Source: JBPRGG01 sp051418075
Lineage (GTDB): Bacteria > Bacteroidota > Bacteroidia > Cytophagales > Cyclobacteriaceae
Length of the DNA stretch: 64,000 nt
Assembly (NCBI GenBank): GCA_051418075.1
Contig: JBPRGG010000052.1
Span: forward strand, 87,346-151,345
Direction: 5' to 3'
The notes under the pieces were generated by a model. That model had not been told where the DNA came from. It saw only the letters and a list, made by a program, of their open reading frames with translations, and did no database searches. This document shows positions 36,143 to 45,042 of the stretch, in pieces. Position numbers and translations under genes: made by a program. Each line of letters starts with the position of its first letter. The stretch's first letter is position 1.

Positions 36143-36505
36143 CTATAGATATTCCAGGTTTTTGTACCTCTGATAGCCTTTTTGGGTCAGGTCTTTTAAT
36201 TCATTTACCATGTTTTGATTGGTTTCTTTAAAGTGGAAAATGCTATTATCATCCATATTCTGTTTTAGGTCAGAAGAAACATCATTTAAAAGTTCAGGAA
36301 ATAGTTCGGCTGGTTTAAATTTATAATTTACCTCATCATCCTTTAGGAAAATTTTGCCAAACATGATAGGTTCCTGTGATTTTGGATGTAAACCTCCATC
36401 CAGGTAAAACTCTTCCGGAGTATCTTTCTTAATGGTCATTTCTTTGGTGTAGGAATTAAGTATCCCTTTCAATTCTTCAAATGTATGGCTTAATTGCGTA
36501 TTCAT
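36143..36505 (-). CDS. Hypothetical cytoplasmic protein
   Basis: A 120-residue protein with no signal peptide or membrane segment. Its central words, DGGLHPKSQEPIMFGKIFLKDDEVNYKF, suggest a small alpha/beta fold in which a short hydrophobic strand leads to HFKETNQNMVNELKDLTQKG. I do not recognise the family, although the FHFKE-like and VNYKFKP pattern recalls small Bacteroidota proteins of unknown role. It begins a two-gene minus-strand stretch with the lipoprotein gene. Confidence 0.6.
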   Translation of the reverse strand: MNTQLSHTFEELKGILNSYTKEMTIKKDTPEEFYLDGGLHPKSQEPIMFGKIFLKDDEVNYKFKPAELFPELLNDVSSDLKQNMDDNSIFHFKETNQNMVNELKDLTQKGYQRYKNLEYL

Positions 36506-36917
36506 ATTTATTTTGTTTTAAGTTGTACATTCCTTTATAAATTAAAAAAGGTACCCCCATGGATTGTTTATAAAATGACTGTCTAAGGTTGTGAAATTTA
36601 AAATTTTACCAGAATAAAAAGCTAATATTTTTCAATATGTATTAATAAATGGTCAAATTGCCGGCGATTTTTTAAGGCATTTGCTGTCAAAGGCATTGGC
36701 AAAAGATTGTTTAGCACCAATAAAATTTTTATATTTATCAGATATGGTGCTCATAACTTCTGATTATTGTTTAAATTTTTGATCATTATGCTATTTTTTG
36801 AAAATTTAATACTTCCATTACATGGTCCCTAAAATGAATCTGCTGGATAACATGTAATTATATTTCATCGGATTTTCTTTTCAAATGTATTTCCGGAATA
36901 GCTAAAATTATAAATTT
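36506..36917. other. Control region upstream of the glycerol operon
   Basis: No gene is seen in these 412 bases. Two inverted repeats stand out: agcacca (36713-36719) with tggtgct (36745-36751), and attacatg (36817-36824) with catgtaat (36851-36858). The second pair ends 60 bases before glpK, a sensible place for an operator. The two aaggcatt words near 36675 and 36690 form a short direct repeat. No glycerol regulator gene lies nearby. Confidence 0.5.
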
Positions 36918-38414
36918 ATGGACAATTACATTCTTTCTCTTGATCAAGGTACTACCAGTTCCAGAGCCATTGTATTCGATAAACAGGGAGAAATCATTTC
37001 AGTCAAGCAAAAGGAATTTGAACAAATATTTCCCCAACCAGGATGGGTAGAGCATAACCCCCGGGAAATATGGTCATCTCAGGCAGAAGTGGCTTTGCAG
37101 GCCCTGAAAAGTGTTGGCATCAGCGAAAAAAATATATCGGCCATAGGCATTACAAACCAGAGAGAAACCGCCGTGGTTTGGGATAGAGAAACAGGACAAC
37201 CTGTTTACAATGCCATAGTATGGCAGGACAGACGTACTTCCCGCTATTGTGACCAGTTGAAGGAGCAGGGGCATGCTGAAATGATCAAAAAGAAAACTGG
37301 TTTAGTAATTGATGCCTATTTTGCCGGAACTAAAGTAAAATGGATATTGGATCATGTAGACGGAGCCAGGCAAAAAGCTAAACAGGGAAAACTTGCCTTT
37401 GGCACCATTGATTCATGGCTGATCTGGCAGCTTACCAAGGGAGATAAACATATTACGGATGTTTCAAATGCTTCCCGGACTTTATTGTTTAATATTCATA
37501 CCTTAGATTGGGATCAAGAGCTACTGGATCTGCTGGATATTCCGGCCAGCATGTTGCCCCGGGTAACGGCCTCCAGTGGCAACCTGGCTGCTACCAGTTC
37601 ATCGATATTTGGTACGGCCATCATCATAGGAGGAATTGCCGGCGATCAGCAGGCAGCATTATTTGGTCAGCAATGTACCAGGCCCGGACTGGCTAAAAGC
37701 ACCTATGGTACAGGAAGTTTTACCCTGATCAATACAGGCCCAAAAGCCAGGGTGTCAAAAAATAACCTTATCACAACCATTGCCTGGCAGATCGGTGATA
37801 AAGTAAATTATGCCCTGGAAGGTTCGATATTCATTGCTGGTGCAGTTGTACAATGGCTCAGAGACCAATTGGGGATCATAAAATCTTCCCGGGAGGTGGA
37901 AGCATTAGCTTCTTCAGTAAAAGATAATGGCGGGGTATACTTTGTGCCTGCTTTTACCGGATTAGGTGCACCTTATTGGGATCAATATGCCCGGGGAACC
38001 ATCATAGGTATGACCCGGGGCACTAATAAAGGTCACCTGGCCAGGGCAGCCCTGGAAGGTATTGCTTTCCAAACCATGGATGTACTAGCGGCCATGCAAT
38101 CAGATGCGGAGCTTCCTCTATCAGAGCTTAGGGTGGATGGGGGTGCAGCTGCCAATAACCTTTTAATGCAGTTTCAGGCAGATATTCTGGGAACACCGGT
38201 AGTACGACCTAAACAGATAGAAACCACTGCTTTGGGAGCAGCCTATTTAGCCGGATTGGCGGTAGGTTACTGGAATAATATTCAGGAATTACAGGAACAG
38301 TGGACTACTGATAAGATCTTCAGCCCAGACATACCAGACACAGAGGCAGTAAAATTAGCCCGAAAATGGCATGTTGCCCTGGATAGGTCCAGGAACTGGA
38401 TCAATGAGGATTAA
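36918..38414 (+). CDS. glpK: Glycerol kinase GlpK
   Basis: A 498-residue FGGY-family kinase that phosphorylates glycerol to sn-glycerol 3-phosphate. The phosphate-binding SLDQGTTSSRAIVFD opens the protein, and GWVEHNPREIW, GITNQRETAVVWDR, GTIDSWLIW, STYGTGSFTLINTG, GLGAPYWDQYARG and RVDGGAAANN-type VDGGAAANNLLMQFQADI all follow GlpK. It heads the operon glpK-glpD-glpF; the gap to glpD is 38 bases. The enzyme is expected in the cytoplasm next to GlpF-mediated uptake. Confidence 0.98.
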   Translation: MDNYILSLDQGTTSSRAIVFDKQGEIISVKQKEFEQIFPQPGWVEHNPREIWSSQAEVALQALKSVGISEKNISAIGITNQRETAVVWDRETGQPVYNAIVWQDRRTSRYCDQLKEQGHAEMIKKKTGLVIDAYFAGTKVKWILDHVDGARQKAKQGKLAFGTIDSWLIWQLTKGDKHITDVSNASRTLLFNIHTLDWDQELLDLLDIPASMLPRVTASSGNLAATSSSIFGTAIIIGGIAGDQQAALFGQQCTRPGLAKSTYGTGSFTLINTGPKARVSKNNLITTIAWQIGDKVNYALEGSIFIAGAVVQWLRDQLGIIKSSREVEALASSVKDNGGVYFVPAFTGLGAPYWDQYARGTIIGMTRGTNKGHLARAALEGIAFQTMDVLAAMQSDAELPLSELRVDGGAAANNLLMQFQADILGTPVVRPKQIETTALGAAYLAGLAVGYWNNIQELQEQWTTDKIFSPDIPDTEAVKLARKWHVALDRSRNWINED

Positions 38415-38452
38415 TAAGCATTTTTTTATATACTTAATCATAAAACATAATT

Positions 38453-40021
38453 ATGAAAAGAGAATTGCTGATCAAAAAACTTAAAGAAAATAACCAGCCC
38501 TGGGATATTGTGGTAATAGGCGGAGGCGCTACCGGTTTGGGAGCTGCATTGGAAGCCAGTACCAGGAATTACCGCACCCTGCTCCTGGAAATGTCTGATT
38601 TTGCCAAAGGTACATCCAGCCGGTCTACCAAATTAGTACATGGGGGAGTTAGATATCTGGCTCAGGGTGATATTTCTTTGGTGCTGGAGGCTTTGAGGGA
38701 GCGGGGCTTATTAAGAAAAAATGCCCCCCACCTGGTTAAAAACCAAGCTTTTATCATTCCCAACTATGAATGGTGGGGTGGACCTTTTTATACAGTAGGA
38801 TTGAAAGTTTATGATATGATGGCTGGAAAACTGGGGCTGGGTCCTTCAGTACATTTATCCAAGGATGAAACCCTTGATCTTATTCCTACCATCCGAAAAG
38901 AAGGTTTGCAAGGTGGTGTGATATACCATGATGGTCAGTTTGATGATGCCCGCCTGGCAATCAACCTGGCTCAGACTGTGGTGGATTATAATGGGTTGGC
39001 TTTAAATTACATGAAGGTAATCAATCTCACCAAAGATGAGGAAAACCTGGTGAATGGTGTGGTAGCCAGGGATATGGAAACTGGTGAAGAATATAAAATA
39101 TCGGCCAAAGCTGTAATCAATGCAACTGGCGTTTTCACAGACGATATCCTGCAAATGGATGAACCCGGATTGCCCAGGAAGATAGTTCCCAGCCAGGGAA
39201 TCCATTTTGTATTGGATCATGATTTTTTAAGTGGCGATAATGCCATTATGATCCCCAAGACAGATGATGGCAGGGTGCTGTTTGCTGTTCCCTGGAGAGG
39301 AAAAGTGGTAGTGGGTACGACTGATACCCTAATTGATGAAGCCAGTCTGGAGCCCCGGGCTCTGGAACAGGAAATTGAGTTTGTACTCAGTACAGCCGGA
39401 CGCTATCTGACCCGGATGCCCAAACGCAGTGATATAAAGAGCATTTTTGCCGGATTGCGACCTCTGGCTGCCCCCGATGAACAAGGTAAAGAGACTAAAG
39501 AGATTTCCCGGGGGCATAAAATAAGTGTTTCCTTATCCGGACTGGTCACCATTACCGGGGGCAAATGGACCACTTATCGGAAAATGGGAGAAGATGTAAT
39601 TAATAAAGCTTCTCTGGTGGCAGGTATAGAGGAAAGGAGATGTATCACAGAAGATCTTCCACTGCATGGTTACATGTTGAATGTAAATATTAGTGATCAT
39701 CTTTATGTTTATGGTTCTGATGCAGTTACCATAAATGAAATGATGCAGGAGCAACCTGAATTGGCTGAAAAGCTGGATGAGAGGCTGGATTTTACCAAAG
39801 CAGAAGTAGTTTGGGCAGTACGGGAGGAGATGGCACGTACCATCGATGATGTATTAGCCAGGAGGGTGAGGGCTTTGTTTCTGGATGCACGGGCAGCCAT
39901 TGCCATGGCCCCCGAAGTAGGCAGGATCATGGCTGCAGAATTGGATAAAGATCAAGCCTGGATTGATCAACAAGTAGAAGAATTTACGAAAATGGCCCGG
40001 GGATATTATCTTGAAGATTAG
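38453..40021 (+). CDS. glpD: Aerobic glycerol-3-phosphate dehydrogenase GlpD
   Basis: A 522-residue FAD enzyme that oxidises glycerol 3-phosphate to dihydroxyacetone phosphate and passes electrons to quinones at the inner membrane. The FAD motif is VVIGGGATGLGAALEA, followed by GTSSRSTKLVHGGVRYL, which marks the FAD-linked GlpD/GlpA family, and by VPWRGKVVVGTTDT and SGLVTITGGKWTTYRKM. The C-terminal helical cap (VVWAVREEMARTIDDVLARR) is complete. It is the second gene of the glycerol operon, 31 bases before glpF. Confidence 0.97.
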   Translation: MKRELLIKKLKENNQPWDIVVIGGGATGLGAALEASTRNYRTLLLEMSDFAKGTSSRSTKLVHGGVRYLAQGDISLVLEALRERGLLRKNAPHLVKNQAFIIPNYEWWGGPFYTVGLKVYDMMAGKLGLGPSVHLSKDETLDLIPTIRKEGLQGGVIYHDGQFDDARLAINLAQTVVDYNGLALNYMKVINLTKDEENLVNGVVARDMETGEEYKISAKAVINATGVFTDDILQMDEPGLPRKIVPSQGIHFVLDHDFLSGDNAIMIPKTDDGRVLFAVPWRGKVVVGTTDTLIDEASLEPRALEQEIEFVLSTAGRYLTRMPKRSDIKSIFAGLRPLAAPDEQGKETKEISRGHKISVSLSGLVTITGGKWTTYRKMGEDVINKASLVAGIEERRCITEDLPLHGYMLNVNISDHLYVYGSDAVTINEMMQEQPELAEKLDERLDFTKAEVVWAVREEMARTIDDVLARRVRALFLDARAAIAMAPEVGRIMAAELDKDQAWIDQQVEEFTKMARGYYLED

Positions 40022-40052
40022 TTATTATTAAAACCTAATGTCAATATAAAAT

Positions 40053-40790
40053 ATGAATGAGTTTTTGGCAGAGATCATTGGCACCATGCTCCTGATTGTA
40101 CTGGGGGATGGAGTTGTGGCCAATGTCGTCTTAAATGAAACTAAAGGAAATAACAGTGGTTGGATAGTGATCAGCCTGGGATGGGGGCTGGCTGTTTTTG
40201 TAGCAGTGGCTGTGGTAGGACCAGTCAGCGGTGCCCATATTAATCCGGCAGTTACCATTGGGTTGGCCATGGGTGGCATTTTTCCCTGGTCTAAGGTGGT
40301 AATTTATATTACAGCGCAGTTAATTGGAGCCGCCCTGGGAGCAATTCTGGTGTGGCTCAGTTATCTGGATCATTTTAAGAAAACCAAAGATAAAAGTATT
40401 ATTTTAGGCGTGTTTGCCACAGGGCCTGCTATCCGAAATTATGGTAAAAACTTTTTAACAGAAGTGATTGGCACTTTTGTGCTTGTGTTTGCTGTGTTTT
40501 ATCTGGCCGGGCCAACCTTTATTTCTCCTGAAATCAGGGAAGTGGAAATAGGGCTTGGATCCATAGGCGCTTTACCGGTTGGTCTGCTGGTAACTGCCAT
40601 TGGATTATCCTTGGGCGGTCCTACTGGATATGCCATCAATCCAGCCAGAGACCTTGGACCAAGGTTTATGCATGCTTTACTGCCCCTGGAACACAAGGGG
40701 CACTCAGACTGGCCCTACGCCTGGGTGCCTGTTTTAGCGCCCTTGGTGGGGGCTTTGTTGGCGGCTGGCTTGTATTTGATCTTCCTCTGA
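40053..40790 (+). CDS. glpF: Glycerol uptake facilitator GlpF (aquaglyceroporin)
   Basis: A 245-residue inner-membrane channel of the MIP family with six hydrophobic segments. The two pore motifs are NPA at 64-66 (SGAHINPAVTIG) and NPARD at 196-200 (TGYAINPARDLGPR). The Asp after NPAR is the usual sign of a glycerol facilitator rather than a water-only aquaporin. It is the third gene of the glycerol operon and lets glycerol diffuse in for trapping by GlpK. Confidence 0.96.
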   Translation: MNEFLAEIIGTMLLIVLGDGVVANVVLNETKGNNSGWIVISLGWGLAVFVAVAVVGPVSGAHINPAVTIGLAMGGIFPWSKVVIYITAQLIGAALGAILVWLSYLDHFKKTKDKSIILGVFATGPAIRNYGKNFLTEVIGTFVLVFAVFYLAGPTFISPEIREVEIGLGSIGALPVGLLVTAIGLSLGGPTGYAINPARDLGPRFMHALLPLEHKGHSDWPYAWVPVLAPLVGALLAAGLYLIFL

Positions 40791-40838
40791 GGGGGAATTG
40801 AGCCATTTCAAAAATTGGAAACCATATTTTTTGAGCTT

Positions 40839-41033
40839 ATGATGTATGACGGTTATGGAATGCATTGGGGTTGGTGGTTGTTTTGGTTGGCCATTTTTGT
40901 GATAATTGTCTGGTTTTTGTTCATGGCATTGAGAAAGAACAGGGACAAGGAAATACCTATCCAGACTCCTCATTCAAACGCCCTGGAACTTCTGGAAAAG
41001 CGATATGCCCGGGGAGAGATTGATACCAGATAA
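40839..41033 (+). CDS. SHOCT-like small membrane protein, tail apparently cut short
   Basis: About 64 residues: a short N-terminus (MMYDGYGMHWGWW), one membrane segment (LFWLAIFVIIVWFLFMAL), then the start of a SHOCT domain, ALELLEKRYARGEIDTR. SHOCT domains normally run on into a second helix. Here a TAA follows, and the next codons in frame read YKERKRIAGK, which look like the missing helix, so a stop has probably replaced a Glu codon. ATG 40839 is preferred over TTG 40815. It lies 48 bases behind glpF. Its role is unknown, and it may be weakly linked to glycerol uptake. Confidence 0.6.
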   Translation: MMYDGYGMHWGWWLFWLAIFVIIVWFLFMALRKNRDKEIPIQTPHSNALELLEKRYARGEIDTR

Positions 41034-41068
41034 TACAAAGAAAGGAAGCGTATTGCTGGAAAAGTGAT

Positions 41069-41656
41069 TTACATGCTGTCAGGTAAGTTGTTTAGAAATT
41101 CCACCAGTTTTCTCACAGCGATGCCACGGTGACTGATTTTTCCTTTTTCATCAAGAGTCATTTCAGCAAATGTACGATTATAACCATCAGGCACAAACAA
41201 TGGATCATAACCAAATCCCTGATTTCCTCGGAGCTGATCAATGATCTTTCCATTGACAATTCCTTCAAATTGGTGGACCTCACCATTTAGTATGAGGGTT
41301 ATAACTGTTCTGAACCGGGCCCTTTTATCAGAATGATTTTGAAGATGCTGTAATAATAGCTGCTTATTGGCTTCATTATCTTTTTGATCGCCGGCATAAC
41401 GGGCTGATCTGACCCCCGGAGCTCCGGATAATGCGTTGACTTCCAATCCTGTATCATCGGCAAAACAGTCCAGATGAAAGTTTTGGAATACATATTGTGC
41501 CTTTTGTAATGAATTTCCCTCAAGGGTATTGTGGGTTTCCGGCAAATCCTCTCTGCAGCCAATCTGGGCCAGACTAAGCACTTTAAATTGTGCCCCCAAC
41601 AAAGCCTGAATTTCTTTCAACTTGTGCAGGTTATTGGTAGCAAAGCAAATTTTCAT
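41069..41656 (-). CDS. rdgB: Non-canonical purine NTP pyrophosphatase RdgB/HAM1
   Basis: A 195-residue Ham1-family house-cleaning enzyme that hydrolyses ITP, dITP and XTP to monophosphates, keeping them out of nucleic acids. The start motif is FATNNLHKLKEIQ, followed by FADDTGLEVNALSGAPGVRSARYAG, the substrate-binding GFGYDPLFVPDG and the C-terminal SHRGIAVRKL. It is convergent with the SHOCT-like gene; its 3' end lies only 35 bases from that stop. Confidence 0.96.
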   Translation of the reverse strand: MKICFATNNLHKLKEIQALLGAQFKVLSLAQIGCREDLPETHNTLEGNSLQKAQYVFQNFHLDCFADDTGLEVNALSGAPGVRSARYAGDQKDNEANKQLLLQHLQNHSDKRARFRTVITLILNGEVHQFEGIVNGKIIDQLRGNQGFGYDPLFVPDGYNRTFAEMTLDEKGKISHRGIAVRKLVEFLNNLPDSM

Positions 41657-41693
41657 GGCAACAAGGTTTTAAAGGTCAAAAATAGTCAAAATT

Positions 41694-41723
41694 AAAAAAA
41701 GCACTTCGAAAAGTGCTTTTTTT
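41694..41723. terminator. Terminator of the FKBP lipoprotein operon
   Basis: aaaaaaagcactt (41694-41706) and aagtgcttttttt (41711-41723) form a 13-bp perfect stem with the loop cgaa. On the minus strand it follows the FKBP stop and is flanked by A- and T-runs, so it should end that transcript upstream of rdgB. Confidence 0.9.
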
Positions 41724-41761
41724 AATTAAATACGAATTATAGGAGCTTAAATAAATTTCTG

Positions 41762-42709
41762 TTATTCATTCAATAATTCCACATCAAAGGCTAGAATGGA
41801 AAATGGTTGTATTTTAATGGCCGGGAAAATAGATTCGGGGATGCTTATTTGAAATCCAACCGGACTGTTTGTAGTATTTCGATGCTCTTCCCAATAGGCA
41901 TAATTAGAAGTCATTATAATAGTTCCTTTGCCGCCCTTATTCATTTGAGCCAGGCCATTATTAAACCCTTTTATGGTTCCTCCTAATCTGAAAATAGCAG
42001 GGTTATTAGCCGGAGATTTATCAAATTCCTTCCCATCCAGGAAGAAACCTCTGTAATTTACTTTCAAATCTTCACCATTTTTTGGTTTATCTCCTTCTCC
42101 CTGGACTTCTTCATTGAAATACAGACCATCTGCTAGTTTTTCCACATTTTCCCATCCTTGTTCATTCATATAATCCTGAATAATGGTATCCTGATGCAAA
42201 ACGAATTCCGCAGAATCCATAACATTAGCTACATGCACCTCAAAGATCACACTGGCATAAGCCGGAATTTTACTGGTAGAAAGACGACCATAAGCCCATC
42301 GAGAGGGTAAATAGAAACGATAAGTCTCCCCTTCCTTCATGTTATTGATCCCAAGATGAACACCTGGAGGATATAATTCATTGATGAAATGACGATAGGA
42401 AAACGGAATATCTTCTCCCTGAACCAGGCTGTCTACCACGGTGCCATTTAATAGGGAAACTTTGTAATAAAGGTTGATAAAATCCTCTACATCTACTTCT
42501 TCACCTGCATTTTCCTGCAATACTTCGTAATAGAATCCATTGGCATCTTCTTCGGCTTGAATATTATTACTGGACATATATTCCTCCAACTGCCGTAAGC
42601 TTTCTTTATTTTCGCTTTCTCCTTCTACTTCAGATTCTTCCAGACATCCTTGCCATAAAAAAGATGAAGCAAACAGCGCTATGATTAAACTATATCTAAA
42701 TACTTTCAT
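41762..42709 (-). CDS. Double FKBP-type peptidyl-prolyl isomerase lipoprotein
   Basis: A 315-residue lipoprotein. The N-terminal LIIALFASSFLWQGC ends in a lipobox, so the protein is probably anchored in the envelope. Two FKBP-like regions follow: about 80-165 (LYYKVSLLNGTVVDSL, GVHLGINNMKEGETYRFYLP) and about 215-313 (LKVNYRGFFLDGKEFDKS, IKGFNNGLAQMNKGGKGTIIM). FKBPs isomerise peptidyl-proline bonds and help fold exported proteins. It lies 111 bases downstream of a second FKBP-like lipoprotein, and both follow nrnA. Confidence 0.85.
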   Translation of the reverse strand: MKVFRYSLIIALFASSFLWQGCLEESEVEGESENKESLRQLEEYMSSNNIQAEEDANGFYYEVLQENAGEEVDVEDFINLYYKVSLLNGTVVDSLVQGEDIPFSYRHFINELYPPGVHLGINNMKEGETYRFYLPSRWAYGRLSTSKIPAYASVIFEVHVANVMDSAEFVLHQDTIIQDYMNEQGWENVEKLADGLYFNEEVQGEGDKPKNGEDLKVNYRGFFLDGKEFDKSPANNPAIFRLGGTIKGFNNGLAQMNKGGKGTIIMTSNYAYWEEHRNTTNSPVGFQISIPESIFPAIKIQPFSILAFDVELLNE

Positions 42710-42820
42710 TTTATAATAATTATTTTTTTGCTTTTTAACGTTTAAAATCTCTCAATTGACACATAATAAGCCAAAAAGGTTGTAAAAATATTTATTTTTC
42801 ACCTCTATTGTTTAAAAAAA

Positions 42821-43300
42821 TCAGGGCTGTTCATTCAAATACTGATCCTGGTATTCCCCGGGTGACATCACCTGTTCCAGTCCGACATAAAAGGTGAGGT
42901 CGGTATCTTTCAGATGGCCGGGTACTGAATCCTGGGCTGTGATATGATAAAAATCCTGAGCCGGTACCTGGAATGTGATACTATCGCCCTCTGTCATCTG
43001 CCTGATAGCCTGGTATACTAAGCCGGACCTTTGCCAAACGGAATCAATAAACTGCATAAAAAAAGGACCTCCCAGCAATTTTGAATCAGCAATCACTGAA
43101 TCAGCTTCATTTTGATACATCATGTTGATCTTAAGGATCTGTCCTGGTTGAAGCGGGGCAGAAGGAATGTCCTGAATATATGAAATATCTAGTTTACCCG
43201 TTTGTTCTTTAGTTTCTGAGGGGGACTGGCAGGAAATTAGCTTTAGAAAAAGAAATATCAATAGTAGATCAGGTAGATTTGATTTTCTTATTGGTCTCAT
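42821..43300 (-). CDS. Small FKBP-like lipoprotein, possible GldI relative
   Basis: A 159-residue lipoprotein with the lipobox-like LKLISC near residue 24. The mature part resembles a single diverged FKBP unit: MYQNEADSVIADSKLLGGPF, then AIRQMTEGDSITFQVPAQDFY, and a final YVGLEQV strand. Several residues usual in active FKBPs are not obvious. Its first 32 bases overlap the end of nrnA, indicating coupled translation. From memory, gliding-motility PPIase lipoproteins such as GldI occur beside the same DHH gene in flavobacteria, so a relation is possible but unproven. Confidence 0.7.
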   Translation of the reverse strand: MRPIRKSNLPDLLLIFLFLKLISCQSPSETKEQTGKLDISYIQDIPSAPLQPGQILKINMMYQNEADSVIADSKLLGGPFFMQFIDSVWQRSGLVYQAIRQMTEGDSITFQVPAQDFYHITAQDSVPGHLKDTDLTFYVGLEQVMSPGEYQDQYLNEQP

Positions 43301-44303
43301 TCAGGTTTTCTTTATAAGCGGGTAACAATTTAACGAATCTTTCTACCACCCGGTCAATAGGTTCATCTGATCTTCCTCCGGCTGCATTTTTATGTCCTCC
43401 TCCTTCAAAATGTACCCGGGCAACATCATTTACTGAAAAATTACCTTTAGATCGAAAGGAGATTTTCACTTCATCTTCCCTGTCAATGATCACAGCAGCA
43501 AAAATCACATCTTTCAAGGATAAGGCATAATTGACTAATCCTTCAGTATCTCCAGTTTTTGACTTAAAATGACTAAGATCTTCTTTGGAAATGGCAAAAT
43601 AGGCGGTATTGAATTGTTGCAGCACCACCAGGCGTTCATTAAGGGCAAAACCAATGAATTTAAGTCGGTTTAAGGAATTGTTGTCATAGATAAATTCACC
43701 TACTTTGGCAGTTTCTGCGCCTAATTCTATCAGGTCAGCTGTAACCAGGTGCACATTTTTAGTGGTGTTCGAATGTTTAAACTGGCCGGTATCTGTCATA
43801 ATTCCGGCGTAAAGGCAATTGGCAATTGATATATCTATCAAATGCCTTTCTTCCAGCAGGTTGATTAGTTCATACACCAGTTCTGCTGTAGCAGCAGCTT
43901 CCGTACTCCATAATTCAAAATCTGCAAATCGATCTGGGTCCAGGTGATGATCGATCAATACTTTAATGGCTTTGGATTTATGTACAGAGGAGCCCAGCCC
44001 ATTGATGCGGCTAAGGCTGTTAAAATCCAGACAAAAGATCATATCTGCCTCTTTTACCAACTGGTAAGACTTCTGCTCCGTTTTTTCCTCAAAAATTACC
44101 ACCTGGTCCGTACCATCCATCCAATTCAGAAAGTCAGGAAAATCGGAAGGTGTAATAACGTTTACCTCATGATTCTTCTTTTTTAAAAAAGCAGCCAATC
44201 CCAGGGAAGATCCTAAAGCATCTGCATCCGGTTTAAAATGGGTGGTGATGACGATCTTTTTGGGGGTACCTAATAATTCTTTAAAAGCTTGAAGATTTCG
44301 CAT
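43269..44303 (-). CDS. DHH/DHHA1 phosphoesterase, NrnA-type
   Basis: A 344-residue bifunctional oligoribonuclease/pAp-phosphatase type protein. Such enzymes degrade short RNA oligonucleotides and 3'-phosphoadenosine 5'-phosphate. Metal-site motifs are FKPDADALGSSLGLAAFL, the FCLDFNS aspartate, the signature DHHLDPDRFAD and GIMTDTGQFKHS. The C-terminal DHHA1 domain ends in the substrate loop FEGGGHKNAAGG. It heads a likely operon with the FKBP-like lipoproteins, overlapping the next gene by 32 bases. The gene symbol nrnA would fit, but the RNA or pAp preference is not provable. Confidence 0.9.
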   Translation of the reverse strand: MRNLQAFKELLGTPKKIVITTHFKPDADALGSSLGLAAFLKKKNHEVNVITPSDFPDFLNWMDGTDQVVIFEEKTEQKSYQLVKEADMIFCLDFNSLSRINGLGSSVHKSKAIKVLIDHHLDPDRFADFELWSTEAAATAELVYELINLLEERHLIDISIANCLYAGIMTDTGQFKHSNTTKNVHLVTADLIELGAETAKVGEFIYDNNSLNRLKFIGFALNERLVVLQQFNTAYFAISKEDLSHFKSKTGDTEGLVNYALSLKDVIFAAVIIDREDEVKISFRSKGNFSVNDVARVHFEGGGHKNAAGGRSDEPIDRVVERFVKLLPAYKENLNETNKKIKST

Positions 44304-44523
44304 TATTTCAACTTCCTTCCCGGAAAAATTTTATTGAGTTGCAAATCTGGTAATAAAATAGTTAAATTCAAAAATATGTTTTTTAACTGGGTTTCAAACA
44401 CAAAGTTATATTAACACCATCTTGTACCTGTTTTGTTTTATGAAACCCTGATAAGTCTTAACCCGATGCAAAAGGATATATTATAAAAAGCGCCATAAAT
44501 TCATGCATTTTGGATTTTTACTT

Positions 44524-44531
44524 TATTTTTG
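44524..44531 (+). promoter_or_regulatory. Putative -7 box of ndk
   Basis: tatttttg matches TAnnTTTG and is 37 bases before the ndk ATG. No -33 box at the usual spacing was found. Confidence 0.35.
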
Positions 44532-44567
44532 CCGCAAATGAATTTTTAATTTTAAACAATAGTAATT

Positions 44568-44987
44568 ATGGCTACAAATAGAACTTTTACCATGGTAAAA
44601 CCTGATGCATTTGCTGAAGGCCATACCGGTGAAATAATCCAAATGATTGAGAAAGCAGGTTTTAAAATAATAGCTATGAAATTGACCAAGCTCACCAAGG
44701 AAAGAGCCGGACAATTTTATGAAGTACATAAAGAAAGGCCTTTCTACAACGACCTGTGTGATTATATGTCTTCCGGTCCTATTGTAGCGATGATTCTGGA
44801 AAAAGATAATGCAGTGGAAGATTTCAGAAAATTAATCGGGGCTACCGATCCAGCCAAAGCAGAAGAAGGGACCATCAGAAAACTTTTTGCCAAATCCATA
44901 GAAGCCAATGCCATTCATGGGGCTGACTCCGATGAAAATGCTGACAAGGAAGGCAGTTTTTATTTTTCCACCACAGAAAAATTCTGA
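44568..44987 (+). CDS. ndk: Nucleoside diphosphate kinase
   Basis: A 139-residue kinase that equilibrates nucleoside di- and triphosphates by a phosphohistidine intermediate. The N-terminal TFTMVKPDAF, the substrate helix region ERPFYNDLCDYMSSGP, RKLIGATDP and the catalytic His117 in NAIHGADS are all present, and the length is standard. It is divergent from nrnA across 264 bases and convergent with scpA, with a long hairpin between the two stops. Confidence 0.98.
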   Translation: MATNRTFTMVKPDAFAEGHTGEIIQMIEKAGFKIIAMKLTKLTKERAGQFYEVHKERPFYNDLCDYMSSGPIVAMILEKDNAVEDFRKLIGATDPAKAEEGTIRKLFAKSIEANAIHGADSDENADKEGSFYFSTTEKF

Positions 44988-44995
44988 ATTTAAGC

Positions 44996-45042
44996 AGACA
45001 ACCTTAAAAGAAACTTTACTGATCCATCTTTTGAGGTTGTCT
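44996..45042. terminator. Long hairpin exactly between the ndk and scpA stops
   Basis: agacaaccttaaaaga (44996-45011) pairs with tcttttgaggttgtct (45027-45042) over 16 bp with one G-U wobble around a 15-base loop. The structure fills nearly all of the 55-base gap between the convergent stops. No long T-run follows, so it may act as an RNA end stabiliser or collision barrier as well as a terminator. Confidence 0.75.
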
